Origin: Podocnemis expansa
Taxonomy: Eukaryota; Chordata; Testudines; Podocnemididae
DNA: 64,000 nt
NCBI GenBank assembly: GCA_007922195.1
Contig: ML681998.1
Span: 19,127,906 to 19,191,905 of the forward strand
Reading direction: 5' to 3'
The translations under genes were made by a program, and so were the position numbers. This document shows positions 1-12,089 of this stretch, piece after piece; within the stretch, counting starts at the first letter, position 1; each line of letters starts with the position of its first letter. The notes beneath the pieces were generated by a model. That model did not search any database. It was not told the origin of the DNA and saw only the letters and a program-made list of their open reading frames with translations.

Positions 1-874
1 CATTTTCATGATATTGCATAGTGTCAGGGGGACAGCCTCAAAAACATAATCTTATTATCAGAAAAAAGTCTACATCATGGGCCTGATCCTTCTCCTTCTG
101 AAATCTTTGGCAAAACATCCATTGACTTGAATGGGAACAGGGTGGTACCCTTCATGAAGGTGTTAGGTACAGTATATTCCATCAGAAATAATAGGAGGAC
201 AAACTCAAATATCAATTAATTAAGGGCAGCTCATCCACAGTCTTACTGACTGATTTATTTTATTTGGCATAATTGTCTCTACTTTTGGTCTGTTGCCTTT
301 TCTTAAGTAATATACCAAATGGAGGCTAATGTAGTTGTTCCACAAATGTGTGATTACTCGGAGCACCCGGAAAGGTGGCTAGATGGAGATCACCTTGACA
401 GTTTCTGAGGTGTCAAAGGTGTTCAGAGCCCCTGGGCAAAATTTTTAATGCAAGTTTCTGAAAGGTGCCCTTCCATTGTTTGTTGTTTTACAGTAGAAGA
501 AAAAGAAAGGAGCTGTAGAAAAATAAAAGGGGCTATTTGAACCCTAGTTGCCATAACAACAGAAAGCAGTATTGGTTATAACCACAGCTGCAGTCATCTG
601 CTGTTCCAGTCACCACATGAACATGAAGTGAAAAGTTTAACATAAGTGAGTAAACAGCCATCAGGTTGCAAATGAAAATCTCCTCTTGTGAAAAAGAAAA
701 GATGCTTTATTAAATCATTTTTAAAAAAATATAATTTACAACAAACAGTGTTTGCCAAAGAGCCCATGAATAGAATGTCCACGTTTGGTGATGTGTAATA
801 AGGGATTATCCATACCCCTCTCTATGTTCTTATACCTGCTTTTTTCTCCTGCCACTCCATCTTTTCATTTAAAG
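1..874. other. No recognised gene or repeat
   Basis: AT-rich sequence with stops in all frames. Positions about 80-145 carry a weak copy of an old amniote repeat motif (a run resembling CCATTGACTTGAATGGG). Nothing else is recognisable. Confidence 0.5.
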
Positions 875-1062
875 CAAGGGTCTCAAACTCAAATCACTCC
901 GTGGGCTGCATGAGAACTAGTACGTTAGCCCAAGGGCAGCACCACTGAAACCTTTTCATACAATGATATTACGAATATCGATAACGATAGTGTTGTTGTG
1001 GACCACAGAAAATAACTTCAGGGGCCACATGCGGCCTGTGGGCTGTGAGTTTAAGACCCCTG
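875..1062. mobile_element. hAT-type MITE (188 bp)
   Basis: The ends form an inverted repeat: CAAGGGTCTCAAACTC at the left and GAGTTTAAGACCCCTG at the right. The flanking 8-mers, ATTTAAAG and TTTTAAAA, match at 6 of 8 positions, which fits an old 8-bp duplication of the hAT superfamily. It has no coding capacity. The interior mentions of 'gggccacatgcggcc' type sequence are part of the repeat. Confidence 0.65.
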
Positions 1063-2204
1063 TTTTAAAATCTGGGATAGATAGGGAACATAACATAATA
1101 ATCACTGTGTTGTTTGATCGCTTAATAAAAAAGGGGTGACCTTATTACAGTCAAGTATTATAGTGATGAGTGCATAATTAGGACATCCTTATTGCGTGTA
1201 GATGTGCTCGAGAACCTTACTATAGACATTACATATTCTTTTCAATTACTAGATAAAGTGGCCCATTTTTATATTGCCTGTGGATTTTATTCTACACATT
1301 CTTTCAGTGTCAGCTTCCAACACCCATACCTTCTGCAGGACACATATTATATTAAACAGGCCCAGTTCTCAGCATTGAAGAAGAGAGCAAAAAGCTGGAG
1401 CAAGAAAGAATGAGGAGGTGGCAGGAAAATCCTGTCTAGTTTTCAGAAAATAGCCTCTTCAACTTCATATGTCTACTCAACTTTTTGTACACACTTCTCA
1501 AACATTAATATCCCTACATTCAGGTGATTTTACATATGCAAAACTTGTTTGTACAGTGAGTTAGTGCAGGTGCTTATGGCAAGCATCAAAGGAGAATAGA
1601 CTAAGACCCCTTTGCCCATCAGTTCTTTAAAATAATGATGTAATGGGGATGTTCTACAGATACACTTTTAATAGCACCAGAGCTTACACAATATTCAGTA
1701 TCCAGGGAAGAACATATAAATAAACCTCTGTACTTTAAGTACAAATACAGTATTAAATGTAAAAGCAAACCAAAGCAGTCTGAAAGAGTGTAAGACCCTG
1801 CTGCTTCAGCGGAATTAATCTGAACATGTTCACTCATGTATATGGACACCTCATAATTCTGTGACAGCAAATTCAATTTTTGGCAGAATGTCCACCAAAG
1901 ATTGATGGAAAATATGACAGGGACTGAAAGGAAGTAACACTGATGAACAGCATAGCACCTTTTTCTTTCAGTTTTCCTCCCAAATGCAAACCACTTCTTT
2001 AGTTCACCCTGTGAATCAGGGAATTATAATAAGCCTTAAATTGCAGTAGATGAAAAGAATACTAAAGTGGATACTATGTGTAATAAATGATGAAAGCAAA
2101 CCCACTGGAATGGAACCTACAGTGAATATTTGCATTCTTTATTCAAAATGTATCCAGTTAGGTTTCCAGTTTGTAGCCTTAACTAATATTTACAATCTAT
2201 CAGT
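1063..2204. other. Unique-looking AT-rich DNA
   Basis: No TIR pair, retroelement motif or exon-like reading frame was found. Short ORFs here have no recognisable domain. Confidence 0.5.
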
Positions 2205-3770
2205 TTTAAATTAGACCTTGTCCTAGAAGACAAAGAAGAACTGATCACAGAACTAAAAATTAATAGTAGCTTAGATATAAATGATCATGATTTGATCAGA
2301 AAGATGTGAGTGGTATTTGGGAATCACTTAAGAACACCTTAGATGCACAAAGAGCCACAGTTGAGGAAGAAGGCTATGCTGGTTTAAAAAAAAAGATGAT
2401 CACCTAGGTTAGAGGGGATATAAGGATAGCTATGTAACCAATGGAAAGTTGGTAGTAATGGATATAAATCACAAGTTTGGAATTGTGAAAAATTGATGAG
2501 GGAACCAGTTGGACATCAGGAGAAATCCGTGGCCAGTAGAGGTAAGGACAATAAAAGAGAGGTTTAAAAATATATTAAGAACAAAAATAATCTTGAAAAT
2601 GCTATCAATCCATTAAAATACAGAAATGAAGAAAAGGCGGAAATAGTCAATTAATATTTCTATTCTCTATCTGGGAAAAAATAGATAATATAGTCTCACC
2701 ATAAGGTGATAACTCTAACCATTCTACCAGCATCTCTGGAACATATTAAACAGAGGCTACTAAAGTTAGACATTGTAAAATCAGCAGGTCTAGATAACTT
2801 GCATCTAAGAGTTTTAAAAGAGCTGGATGAGAAGCTCACTTAATAGTTAATGTTAATTTTCAAACAAATCATGGAGTCCTGGGGAAGTTCCAGAAGCTTG
2901 GAAGAAAGTTAGTGTTGTGCCAGTATTTTAAAAAGATAAATAGGATGACCCAGATAATTATAGGCCTGACATCCTGATATGAGTCCTGGGCACAATAACA
3001 AAGCAGCTAATATGGGACTCCATTAATAAAGAACTAAAAGGAGACTATTGTAATTAAAGCAAACCAACATAAGTTTATAGAAAGCAATCTTGTCAAACTA
3101 ATGTTATATCTTTTTTTTTTTTTGATGAAACTACAAATTCACTTGACAAAGGTAATAGTGTGGATGTAACGTACGTAAATTTCTGTAATGTGTGAGTAGA
3201 TAGTGCATGCCATTTTGATAAAAAATTAAACTTATAAAAATTAACATGGCACACATTAGGTGACTGGCTAACTGATAGATCTCAAAATGTAACTGGAAAT
3301 GGGAAAGAAATAGTTATTGAGAAAGTATATCTCCAGTAGGGTCCTGCAGGGATCAGTTCTTAGTCCTGTGCTATTTAACATTTTTATCAATGACATGGAA
3401 GAAAACAAAACCACTGGGAAAGTTTGCAGATGTCACAAAAATGTCATGAGTAGTAAATAATGAAGAGGAGATATCACTGATCGGTGTAATCTGGATCACT
3501 TGGTAAACTGAGCACAAACAAATAGTATGTATTTTAGTATGACTAAATGAAAATGTATACATCTAGGAACAAAGAATGTAGGCCATACTTATAGAATGGA
3601 GGAGTCTATGCTGGAAAGCAGTGACTGAAGAAGATTTGGGTGTTATGATGGATAATCAGCTGAACTTGAGTTTCCAGTGCAACAGTCTGTCCAAAAGAGC
3701 TAATACAGCCTCAGAACACATAATCAGATGAATCTCAAGAAGGATTAAAGAAGATAAGTTATTTTATCTC
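2205..3770 (+). mobile_element. CR1-family LINE, decayed, plus strand
   Basis: Conceptual translation in shifting frames gives the order expected for CR1 ORF2: the linker before reverse transcriptase (about 2205-2400), the 'SPGEVPEAWKK...' RT entry (about 2875-2915), and the RT box VLQGSVLSPVLFNIFIND (about 3340-3395). The usual catalytic FADD box reads KFADVTK (about 3420-3437), so the second aspartate is lost, and it lies in another frame. A 'DLGVMMDNQLN' segment follows near 3630. Many stops and frameshifts show an old, dead copy with neither complete 5' nor 3' end. Confidence 0.8.
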
Positions 3771-4224
3771 TACGGGTCTTAGCCCAAGGGTGGTGGGGAC
3801 TCCTGCACCTCCTCAATATGTCTGCATGTTCATCCACTCCACATATTATTCCTCCATGCCTCCCAGAGGGCATGCCATGCACTTTGAAGACCTCTGATCT
3901 AATGGCTGAAAACAAGGCATAGTAACTTTTTAATTGTGAGGGTAATAAGTCATTGGGACAACTTACAAGGATTGTGATAGATTCTCTATCACTGCCAATT
4001 TTTCAATCAAGCTAGATGTTTTTCTTAAAGATATGGTCCAAGAATTCTTTCGTGGAAGCGGGAAGGGGATGGAGCCTTGGCGGGAGGAGGAGCGATGGGT
4101 TGGAGAGGCTGCAGGCAGCAGAGGGAGGACAGGGAACTTGCCTCCACTAGGGGAAGCTTCACCCGCCACCCACACCTCCACCCTGTAAGTATAACCTGCA
4201 TTCTTTGTTCACAGATGTGTACGT
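3771..4224. other. Unannotated spacer, partly GC-rich
   Basis: Positions 4060-4180 are GC-rich and purine-rich (GGCGGGAGGAGG-like). I see no matching TIR or coding motif. It may be a fragment of an insertion in a LINE, because CR1 sequence lies on both sides. Confidence 0.35.
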
Positions 4225-4575
4225 TACATTAGCCAGCCTAAAAATGCATATTGTTTGCTTGCCCCCAGTTTACCAAGTCATCGAGCTGACCCTATTAGTG
4301 ACTTGCCCTCTTCATTATTTAGCAGGTCCCAATTTTTGGGTCATCTGGAAACTTTACCAGTGACGATTTTATGTTTTCTTCTAGCTTATGGATAAAAAAT
4401 GTTCTATAGCATAGGACCAAGAACTGATCCCTGTAAGTCACTTCTAGAAACACCCTCACTCGATGATTCCTCATTCTCAATTACATTGAGAACTATGAGT
4501 TAGCTAGTTTTTATGGAATGATTTTTCACCCCCAGTATCCTATAAACCACAATCCCTCATTCAAATCCTTCCTAA
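4225..4575 (-). mobile_element. CR1-family LINE fragment, minus strand
   Basis: Read on the minus strand it matches the CR1 RT region downstream of the catalytic box. The plus-strand form has the typical phrases for reverse-complement CR1: TTTACCAAGTCAT, GATCCCTGTAAGTCAC, and CACTCGATGATTCC. No intact frame remains. Confidence 0.65.
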
Positions 4576-6181
4576 AGACTCATTTCTGAAATTCTATAAA
4601 ACCAAATGCACATCAGTTGCCTTTCTTTTACCAGGCCTTTCACAGTGTTTCATTGAACCAATGGACTTCATATCAGGCAGGTCTGACTCTTAGTAACAAA
4701 GAAAAATGATAGCACTCTGTATCTAGCAAACTTCCAGTACAATAAGGTCATTGAGACTCAATCTAATGGTAGAGGTGTAGCATATTAAACTACTGTTGTA
4801 GCTGAGCTGTGAGCACTGAAGAGGCACACTCAGCTGCTGGGAAATTGGGTCACAGTGCAGAGATTTCTAGCGCACTCAGAAATCATGTTGATAGTCTCCA
4901 GAAGTGAGATCCACCCCTCTTCAGTCAGAAAAGAGTCAGACACATGGTTGAAAGTGAGGAGGAGAGACAGAAAAATGAAATGTCATGAGAGGATGCTATG
5001 ATGACCCTTATGAGCTGGAGTTGGTATTGTAATAACCTCACAGATGAACACACAGAGAGATTGTTTTGTATTTTTAAGACATTAGAACTGCAAATGATTG
5101 TTTACCTTCATCTTTGAAGAGGACATAATTGCCTGTTTATTGCTCTTTTGCAGATTATAATAATTGATTTGACATGTGGATTTGCATTTACTCAGTATTA
5201 TATTTACATTACTATTGGAAAACTTTGCTATGGTAGCAAGTGGGAATCCAATATCTTTGATAATATAAATACATTTTCCAGTGGCTGAATAATGAAAGTG
5301 GATGCTGTCTTTGCCTATGGATGATTTCCAAGGTGCACTATAGGAAATCCTTTATATAGAAGATGTTGATTGAAGTGTGACAACTAAAAGGATTTCAGCA
5401 AGATAAAGGAAAAATTATGTTATATTCTAGTGCTTTTGTTACCACTAACAAGAAAACAGAATCATTCCCACAATTATATTAATATTATTGTTTTAACCCT
5501 TGACTAACACAGAAGGAGTACTCAGTCCCTAGTATTTCTTTAACCGGTTTAAACAAATTTGTTTTTATCATAGTAACCAAGGAACATGTGAGCCAAACAA
5601 AGTCATTTGGAAGCACTTTCTACCATTCAAAACAGTAATTTTTCTTCACTAATTGACTTATTATTGCAGAATCATTTGTGCTGCTGTATTTAAGGCTATG
5701 AGAATGAGCTTACCCAAATCCTGTGTGAGTGCTCAGAAGAGTTAAAGCCTGACACTTAATGTTTCCGTTCACCTCCCCACACTATGGAATCGCTTTTAAG
5801 GCATTTTCAGAGGAGAAAGCCATGCAGGACTGAGAGACAGTAAATAGACAAGGGAAGAAACTGACTGTGACTTTCTGTGTGTGGACCTCAGAGGATCCAT
5901 GCAAGGTGGGAGACAAACTCTGCTTTTCCAGGAGCAAAAAGGGAATGCAAATACAACTCCACAATGGAAGACTCTGGAGAAAACTGCTTTTATTTCCTTC
6001 TTCCTTGCCCTTCTCCTGTAGGCTTATCAGCAGAAGGAAGAGATCTTGGTCTTAGGTGACTACTGTATCCAGTAAATAAGAGCCAGAATTCAGGACAAAA
6101 GAGTCAGAAGGTCATGCTGGGATCTAGTCCAGTTTCTGACACTGGCTTCCTCTCTGGCTTTAGGAAAATCAGTAAAGGTAA
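4576..6181. other. Unique-looking DNA
   Basis: No recognised repeat ends or exon signals. A pair of overlapping 60-residue reading frames around 5782-6059 has no identifiable domain, and I treat it as chance. Confidence 0.45.
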
Positions 6182-6240
6182 AACAAACAAGGAGTCTAGT
6201 GGCACTTTTAAAGACTAACCAATGTATTTATTGAATGATT
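6182..6240 (-). mobile_element. Penelope-like element 3'-end fragment
   Basis: Minus-strand copy of the PLE 3' tail, recognisable from AAGGAGTCTAGTGGCACTTT and AAAGACTAAC followed by TTTATT. It is truncated after about 60 bp, before the hammerhead-like region. Confidence 0.65.
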
Positions 6241-6539
6241 ATCATTTCTCAGTAGAGATAATAATGCTTACCAGCCCTTAGAAGTGGTGTGTTTGGAGAG
6301 TTCTGTAATTACATAAACCACTTAAAGTTGTAAATATTTATTATTTATGGACTAGTAAAAGGGATGGTGTCAAGGCTGACTGGCCATAATTTAACTTTGA
6401 AATATGGTGGTTTTTAATTTTTACTGCTCTCTTCAGTCTTCCACTCCTTAAAAATGAAGGCAGCAACTTCATGTTCAAATGTCTGTGTTAGATGATTAGA
6501 AAACAAGTTTTAAGCCTGTTTTTGTGTGTGTGCACATAC

Positions 6540-7114
6540 CCACCTGTTGCAAGCGCCCCTTGGCCAGGTCTGTGTCTGCTCCTTTCAGTCTGCAGTGACC
6601 TCTGTTGGTGGTTTCTCAGGTGGTTCTTTGGCAACACAGACTTCCAGTAAAAAAACAACAAGGAGTTGTGTGTTTTTTTACTGGACTAGACTAACATGAC
6701 TATCCCTTTTGAAACAGACTTCCAGCTCAGACAAATGAATACCCAGCTAAGGCTTCAAAGAGAAGCTGCTGAGATCAAATTTGGTTGCATTGCTTCAGGA
6801 CTTAATAGGGACATTGGATTTTTCTCTCATTACAACAGGTGACTTGACTTAATCTTCCTCTGTATGCTGTTCCCCAGTGTTTGAATCTTTAGAACTGTTT
6901 CAGCTTGCTGTTACAGTGTGACCTGTCCCCATGACTTCCCTGCATTTATTTCCTCCCATTCTGTAAGTTCCCCGATCTTCAAAGCATCTGATGAAGTGGG
7001 ATTTTCCCTCTTTCATGAGAAGCTCATGCAATAAACAAATTTGTTAGTCTTTAAGTGCTACAGGACTCCTTGTTTGTTTTATTGACCTAGACGTACATGG
7101 CTGCCCCTTTGGAG
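6540..7114 (+). mobile_element. Penelope-like retroelement: ORF C-terminus plus 3' region
   Basis: The frame ending at the TGA at 6841-6843 reads LRLQREAAEIKF then GLNRDIGFFSHYNR. This is the C-terminal tail that follows the GIY-YIG endonuclease in turtle-type PLEs. The 3' non-coding region continues through CATCTGATGAAGTGGG (about 6985) to the terminal part TTTGTTAGTCTTTAAGTGC and ATGGCTGCCCCTTTGG (about 7100-7114). The copy is 5'-truncated, and a second tiny PLE insertion interrupts it at 6648-6713. PLEs combine reverse transcriptase with a GIY-YIG nuclease; only the end is present here. Confidence 0.75.
6648..6713. mobile_element. 66-bp PLE inverted-dimer insertion inside a PLE
   Basis: The 12-bp TSD ACAGACTTCCAG occurs at 6636-6647 and again at 6714-6725. 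Between them is a minus-strand PLE tail piece (ACAACAAGGAG) joined to a plus-strand piece ending GACTAACATGACTATCCC. Removing the insert and one TSD restores continuous PLE coding sequence. Confidence 0.7.
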
Positions 7115-7903
7115 CCTTCCAGTGAGTCACGTACAGTCCATGTGCAAAGCAAACCAGCCCCCTGCTGTGGTATACAGTCCAACCAGGCCTGTGTCAGGGC
7201 TCTCTGTAATGTTCTGCAGCCTTCCACAGGCCCAGTCTGTTAATAGCCTCACAACCTTTACACAGTCTTAGCCTAATATTGAGCCATACCCTAAAGACAT
7301 CCTCCATGGAATCATTGGTTTCAACCTTCCTCTGCTCTTCTGACCCTAGCTTTCTAACTAGGGCCAGAGCCAGTTCTGTTCCCATTCCAAGGGGAATCAC
7401 AGTTCAATATTCAGGTCACTTCCCCACTGGCTAATGTGGGGGGACCAGCCCAGGGACCTACTAATTGCAGCCACATGCCTCTGTGTCCCATTTAACTTTT
7501 CACAATGTTGTAACAGTTTCATGGGTCTCTTCCCTACAGTTCTACCACCTTCTTGAATGCTTCCCCCTTACTGTAGTTTGATGTCCCAGCAGCCAAACAA
7601 AAGCTCCATCTTACTCCCCCAGTTCCTGCCAGCAGTTACTCTGTCTGCAGTCTTGTAGTTCTCACAGTCAGCCGGAAACACCAACCACACTCCCCCAGCA
7701 CCTGCTAGCAGCTACTTGTCACTAGCACTGCAGCTTCTTTTATTTTATATGGTCCTCCTGGCCCTGATTGGCTGTTTCCCCTGCAGCTACTCTAGGCAAC
7801 CTGGAGGACATATCCACTGCTTTGTTTGGGACAGGGTATGGTATGATCCTGGGGCTTCTGGGCCTGGTACACTCCATCACAGAATGCAACATAAAGTCTA
7901 TAT
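7115..7903. other. Unannotated spacer
   Basis: Mixed unique-looking DNA. A C-rich stretch around 7600-7700 repeats CTCCCCCAG and CTGCCAGCAG-like words but has no defined ends. Confidence 0.4.
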
Positions 7904-8387
7904 GGCTATGTCCACACACAGACGAAATAAGTTAATTCAAAATAAAGTCGTTATTTCAAATTAACTTAAATCGAAATAAACAAAAACTTCAAATCGAAAT
8001 AGCAAGTTCGGACACAGGACATGCTATTTCGAATCAGGAGAGGGGCAGCATGGGAGGTGTGGCAAGATGGCCCCCTGGCAGGGCCATGTTGCCAGTCAAT
8101 ATATAGAAAAAGGAAGGCACCCTGGGAAGGAGAAGGGTAAAAGTGTTAAATCGAAATAATGGTTATTTCAAAATAACACGTCCAAATGGAATTATTTTGA
8201 AACAACTGTTTTGAAATAATGGCTATTTTGATTTCAGCCTAGGTTTTACTATTTCAAAATAAGGTTCATTATTTCAAAATGATGGGGCTCATCATTTTGA
8301 AATAACTAAATGTCATTTGGACATGACAACTTTTAAATTGAAGCAATGGTGGTTGTTTCAATTTAAAAGCATTGGGTGGACATAGCC
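7904..8387. mobile_element. PIF/Harbinger-like MITE, TTTCGAAATAA family (484 bp)
   Basis: It begins GGCTATGTCCACAC and ends GTGGACATAGCC, an inverted terminal repeat. Both arms are filled with short palindromes of the TTATTTCGAAATAA type. The centre (about 8040-8150) is a non-palindromic GC-richer core that recurs in reverse orientation in the element at 26278-26746. Flanking 3-mers (TAT and TCT) do not match exactly, so the superfamily rests on sister copies with TTA or TAA duplications. Confidence 0.75.
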
Positions 8388-9310
8388 TCTAATTACAGCA
8401 TGCAAACATATCAGTATCCTGGCATTGTTCTATATCCAGTGGGAAAACTCCTGTACCTGTGCAAGTGTAAGGATGAGTCTACATGAAACTCCTTGAAAGA
8501 TCAGTCTGTATGTGCCTGATCCTGTCCTTTGCCATGCATTAAGTATCATCTGTTATACTATCTTTAAAAATCACCTGTTGCACTGCATGGGATGCATACA
8601 CTTCAAATTACTTATTTATTTCCAGTAGCGCTGAAAATGCTTGAGGTACTTTCCACAGAGAAAACATCCTCTGAAGACAAATTAATAACTGCCACACAGA
8701 GAGAGGTTAGTCAAAGGGTATGACACATAAGAAGAGTGGTGATTGCAATACACACAAGACATATAGCTTTCTGCTGCTTTCACTATCTGTGTGATATATA
8801 GATGCTGTCTGTCAGAAAGTGGCACTGAGCCCTGAATATTTGCAAAGGTAGAGTGGAATCTCCATGAATATGCAATGAGAGGCGTGCCTTTAGGTAGATC
8901 TCCCTCTGCACAGAATGCCTTATTCCTGATATGAAGTGGAAGCTTTTCCAGCAAGGCTCTATCCAGAAGAGACTCCTCAGGGGTTTGGGACAGGAGAAGG
9001 TGCAAACGGCTGTGCTCTGCTTCAGCATTCCATACAGAGCACCTTGTTTTCTGTAAGGGTCCGGCAGACTGCAGCAGGGGTCCTAAAAAAGTCACAGGAG
9101 GCACAGCTGTTCTTCCGAATTATACCTCTGTGGATCTCATGGGTCCTTTCTTCCCATATTCTGGATTGAGAAACTTCACTTGCTGCCACAGCAAGCCCTC
9201 TGATTCTTCCTCCTTAGAGGCTACTTTCCAGGAAAATCTCTGATTAACCTCATGGATTTTTCTTGCCTCTCTGCCCCGTTTCCTTAAGTATCTCCTTGGG
9301 ACACAGTGCA
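8388..9310. other. Unique DNA with an unexplained minus-strand ORF
   Basis: A 140-codon minus-strand open frame at 8682-9104 has no domain I can name and no obvious splice partners. It contains the phrase FCAEGDLPKGT. It may be chance or an old exon. See findings. Confidence 0.35.
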
Positions 9311-9382
9311 TCTAAATTTACCTCTACCTGCATCTACCTACATGCTTCTAAATTTACCTCTACCTGCATCTCCACCTCTATT
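9311..9382. repeat. Two-copy tandem repeat, 36-bp unit
   Basis: TCTAAATTTACCTCTACCTG starts at 9311 and again at 9347, followed in both copies by CATCT.CC-type sequence. It is a local duplication. Confidence 0.7.
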
Positions 9383-9958
9383 CATTGCATTAAGAGTAGA
9401 AGTCTGACCCACAGTTTATTTGAGCAAGAAAGGCATATGATCTGTATGTACTAGTCCTCACTGCAGCAGCTCTGTAAAGTTTTTCCAAACATGAACAGCT
9501 TCTCAGAGAAGCAGACATGGGAAATAGGAATTCTGTTAAGATTAGAAGTAAGAAATGGAGCAAAAGTCACAGATGAATACATCTATGGCAGAAACTGCCT
9601 TTGGTAGCACAGCTAGCTATTCGTTCTTAACTGTGAAACGTTATTCAACATGTTCATCTTTAGCATCTAACACTTGCACACATAAAGGCTGCATCTTATA
9701 CATCGTTCATGAGACATCTGTCACAATACATAAAAGGTGCTGCTGAATCAGAAATGTTTAACTTAACAAGACAGTACCAAAGTCAGTTCCAAAGACAAAG
9801 CATTGTTAATGAAATAACTCCATGCTTCCCATTATATGAATTAAAGTATACTAGGTGGCACACATGCCAGTATTCAGTCTCTTTAAACACAGGCATGCCT
9901 GTAATTCAGTATTACAGTAACACGTTTATGATATCATTGCTTGATTATCCAGTGACGT
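9383..9958. other. No recognised feature
   Basis: AT-rich DNA without identifiable repeats, exon signals or long frames of interest. Confidence 0.4.
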
Positions 9959-11215
9959 AGGAATTGCTGTACTGGATCAGCCCCATGCTCCGTACTCCAG
10001 TATTCTGTGTACCTCAGAGAAAGGTTTAAGAACCTTTCAATAGGCAGGTGTGAGAGAATCTGCAATCAAGAAGTTCTCATCCTAATCTCTGATAGTTAGA
10101 GATTAGATAGTTCAAGCATGAAGTTGTAAATTCCTTCTAAATGTTTTGTGAACATTAACTGTTATAACACTGACTATTCTTGTTATCCATGTAAACATTC
10201 AATCCCTCTATGAATCTTTCTTAATTCTTGGCCTCCGCGATACCTTGCAGTCAACGAGTTCCCCAGTCTAAGTATTTGTTGCACGAAAATGCTTTTCCTT
10301 TTCCTAGTTTTGAATTTGCCATCTTCCAGTTCTGTTGCATGTTCCCTTGTTCTTGTGTTATGAGGTCAGAAGTTCCTGCTCTAGTCTTTCCTAGACTATT
10401 AATTATTTTATATACTTTTACCATGTCTCTTGTTATGTTTCTCTTTTTGAAAGGTAAACGATTCCAATCGAATTATTCTCACTGTCCTTCTCTTGTTCTG
10501 CATTAGCCTTTTTGAGATGCGGTGACCAGTGCTGCATGCGGGTATTCCAAATGCGGGTGCACCATTTGTTTATATTATGGTATTACAGTATTTACAATAT
10601 AGTCCGTCTCATTCTCTGTGTAGCCTAATGTCTTGTTTGTTCTCTTGACCACTGCTGAACATAGAGCCAGGATCCTCATTGAGCTGTACAGAGTGATGCT
10701 GTGGTCACTTTACAGAGTTAAAAATTATCTGTCTCAACTAAGAAAATGATTGAATTGTTCAAATGATTCTCTTCTATGTGCATTACTTTGAATTTATCAG
10801 CACTGAATTTCATGTGCCATCATGCTGCCCAATCATCTAGTTGGTCAGGCTCTCTGAAGTTCCTCATATCTTTTCCAGACTTGACCAGTGTAAATAAGTG
10901 TCATCTGCAAGCTTTGCTACCATCACCTCCTTTTCCAGACCATCAATAAATACATTAAATAATCCTGAATTTAGTACAGAACCTTGAGTCATCCTACTGA
11001 AGATATTTAACCATAATGAAAATTGACTTTTTATTCCTACTCTGTTTCTTGTCTTTTAGCCAGTTTACAATCCATGACAATACTTTGCTTTTCACTCGAT
11101 GATTACTGTACTTCTTTTGCAGCATCTCATGAAGTGTATTGTCAGTAGTCTTTTGAAAAGTCTAAATAAATTATGTCAGCTGGTTCTCTTTTATCCACTA
11201 CTTCGTTTTCATACT
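9959..11215 (-). mobile_element. CR1-family LINE, minus strand
   Basis: The plus strand starts with the reverse complement of a CR1 3' region (ATTGCTGTACTGGATCAGCC) and runs through phrases typical of reverse-complement CR1 ORF2: CTTGTTCTTGTGTTATGAGG, CATGTGCCATCATGCTGCCC, TCATCTGCAAGCTTTGC, and AATAAATACATTAAATAATC near the RT end. It stops around the YLDFAKAFD region. Many substitutions mark an old copy. Confidence 0.75.
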
Positions 11216-11924
11216 AAAATCCCAGTTAAATTTTAAGACCCAAGCTGAAGTCAGTGGAAGTTTTGTCTTCCAGAATGACCTAGGCTAAAAATGCCAAGAT
11301 GGCAGATAGCATACATAGCAAGAATTCAGTCGATCAGTAAATATCAAAAGTCACAGATGTTCTTTAAAATATATTAATATGCAAAGTATGACTCCAACGA
11401 CTATCAAAATGAAAGTCCAGGTTTAGGTCTAATTTTTTTTGCAACACATATGTTCAGTATAAAATTCTACAGAATTTGGAAAGATCCAGAGTACCCAAAG
11501 TTCATGGAGCCATGTTTAGGCAAAACTGCATTATGAGAAGTAATAACCTTTATCCATGTTCCTTATTTTTGTGGTTTGTAACCTCAGTATTGTTTGGATA
11601 TTAGAACAGAACAAACCTGAAATACAACAGAGTTTCAGTCTCTCATCATTCCATATTTTAAATTTTCTTTGAAATTAACTGTAACAAAGATATTCATATT
11701 TATTGTCTACAGTTTCTAAATCTTTGTTAAGCTGTTTTCTTGCCATTTATATTATTTTTGAAGAGTTTTAAAGTTCAATTGAAATATCCTTCGTATTGCA
11801 TAGCCATGAATTTACAAGCACATTATCAGCATTCCTAAATTCAGTTTTCATAGATGACTTCTGAAATGTAAAATGAAATGGTAGTGGAAACATGTTCTTT
11901 GTAGTATGAATATATTTAGAATAG

Positions 11925-11975
11925 AATAGAAAAGGTTGGAAGGGACCTCGTGAGATAATCGAGTTCTTTTGTATG
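11925..11975 (-). mobile_element. CR1 3' tail, minus strand
   Basis: AGAATAGAATAG followed by GGTTGGAAGGGACCTCGTGA is the reverse complement of the CR1 3' end. Only about 50 bp remains. Confidence 0.75.
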
Positions 11976-12089
11976 ACTTTATGGTAAAGTCTCTGTGGCT
12001 TACCAAACAGACAGACTTCACAAGTGGCCTTGATAATATGTAACTCATCTTCTGATAATGTTATTCTGCATCAAATGTTACTAACAATG

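Noticed and set aside
7904..8387. Possible CRISPR-like array because of recurring short palindromes
   Set aside because: Repeats are not evenly spaced, spacers are not unique, and the unit lies between MITE termini in vertebrate DNA.
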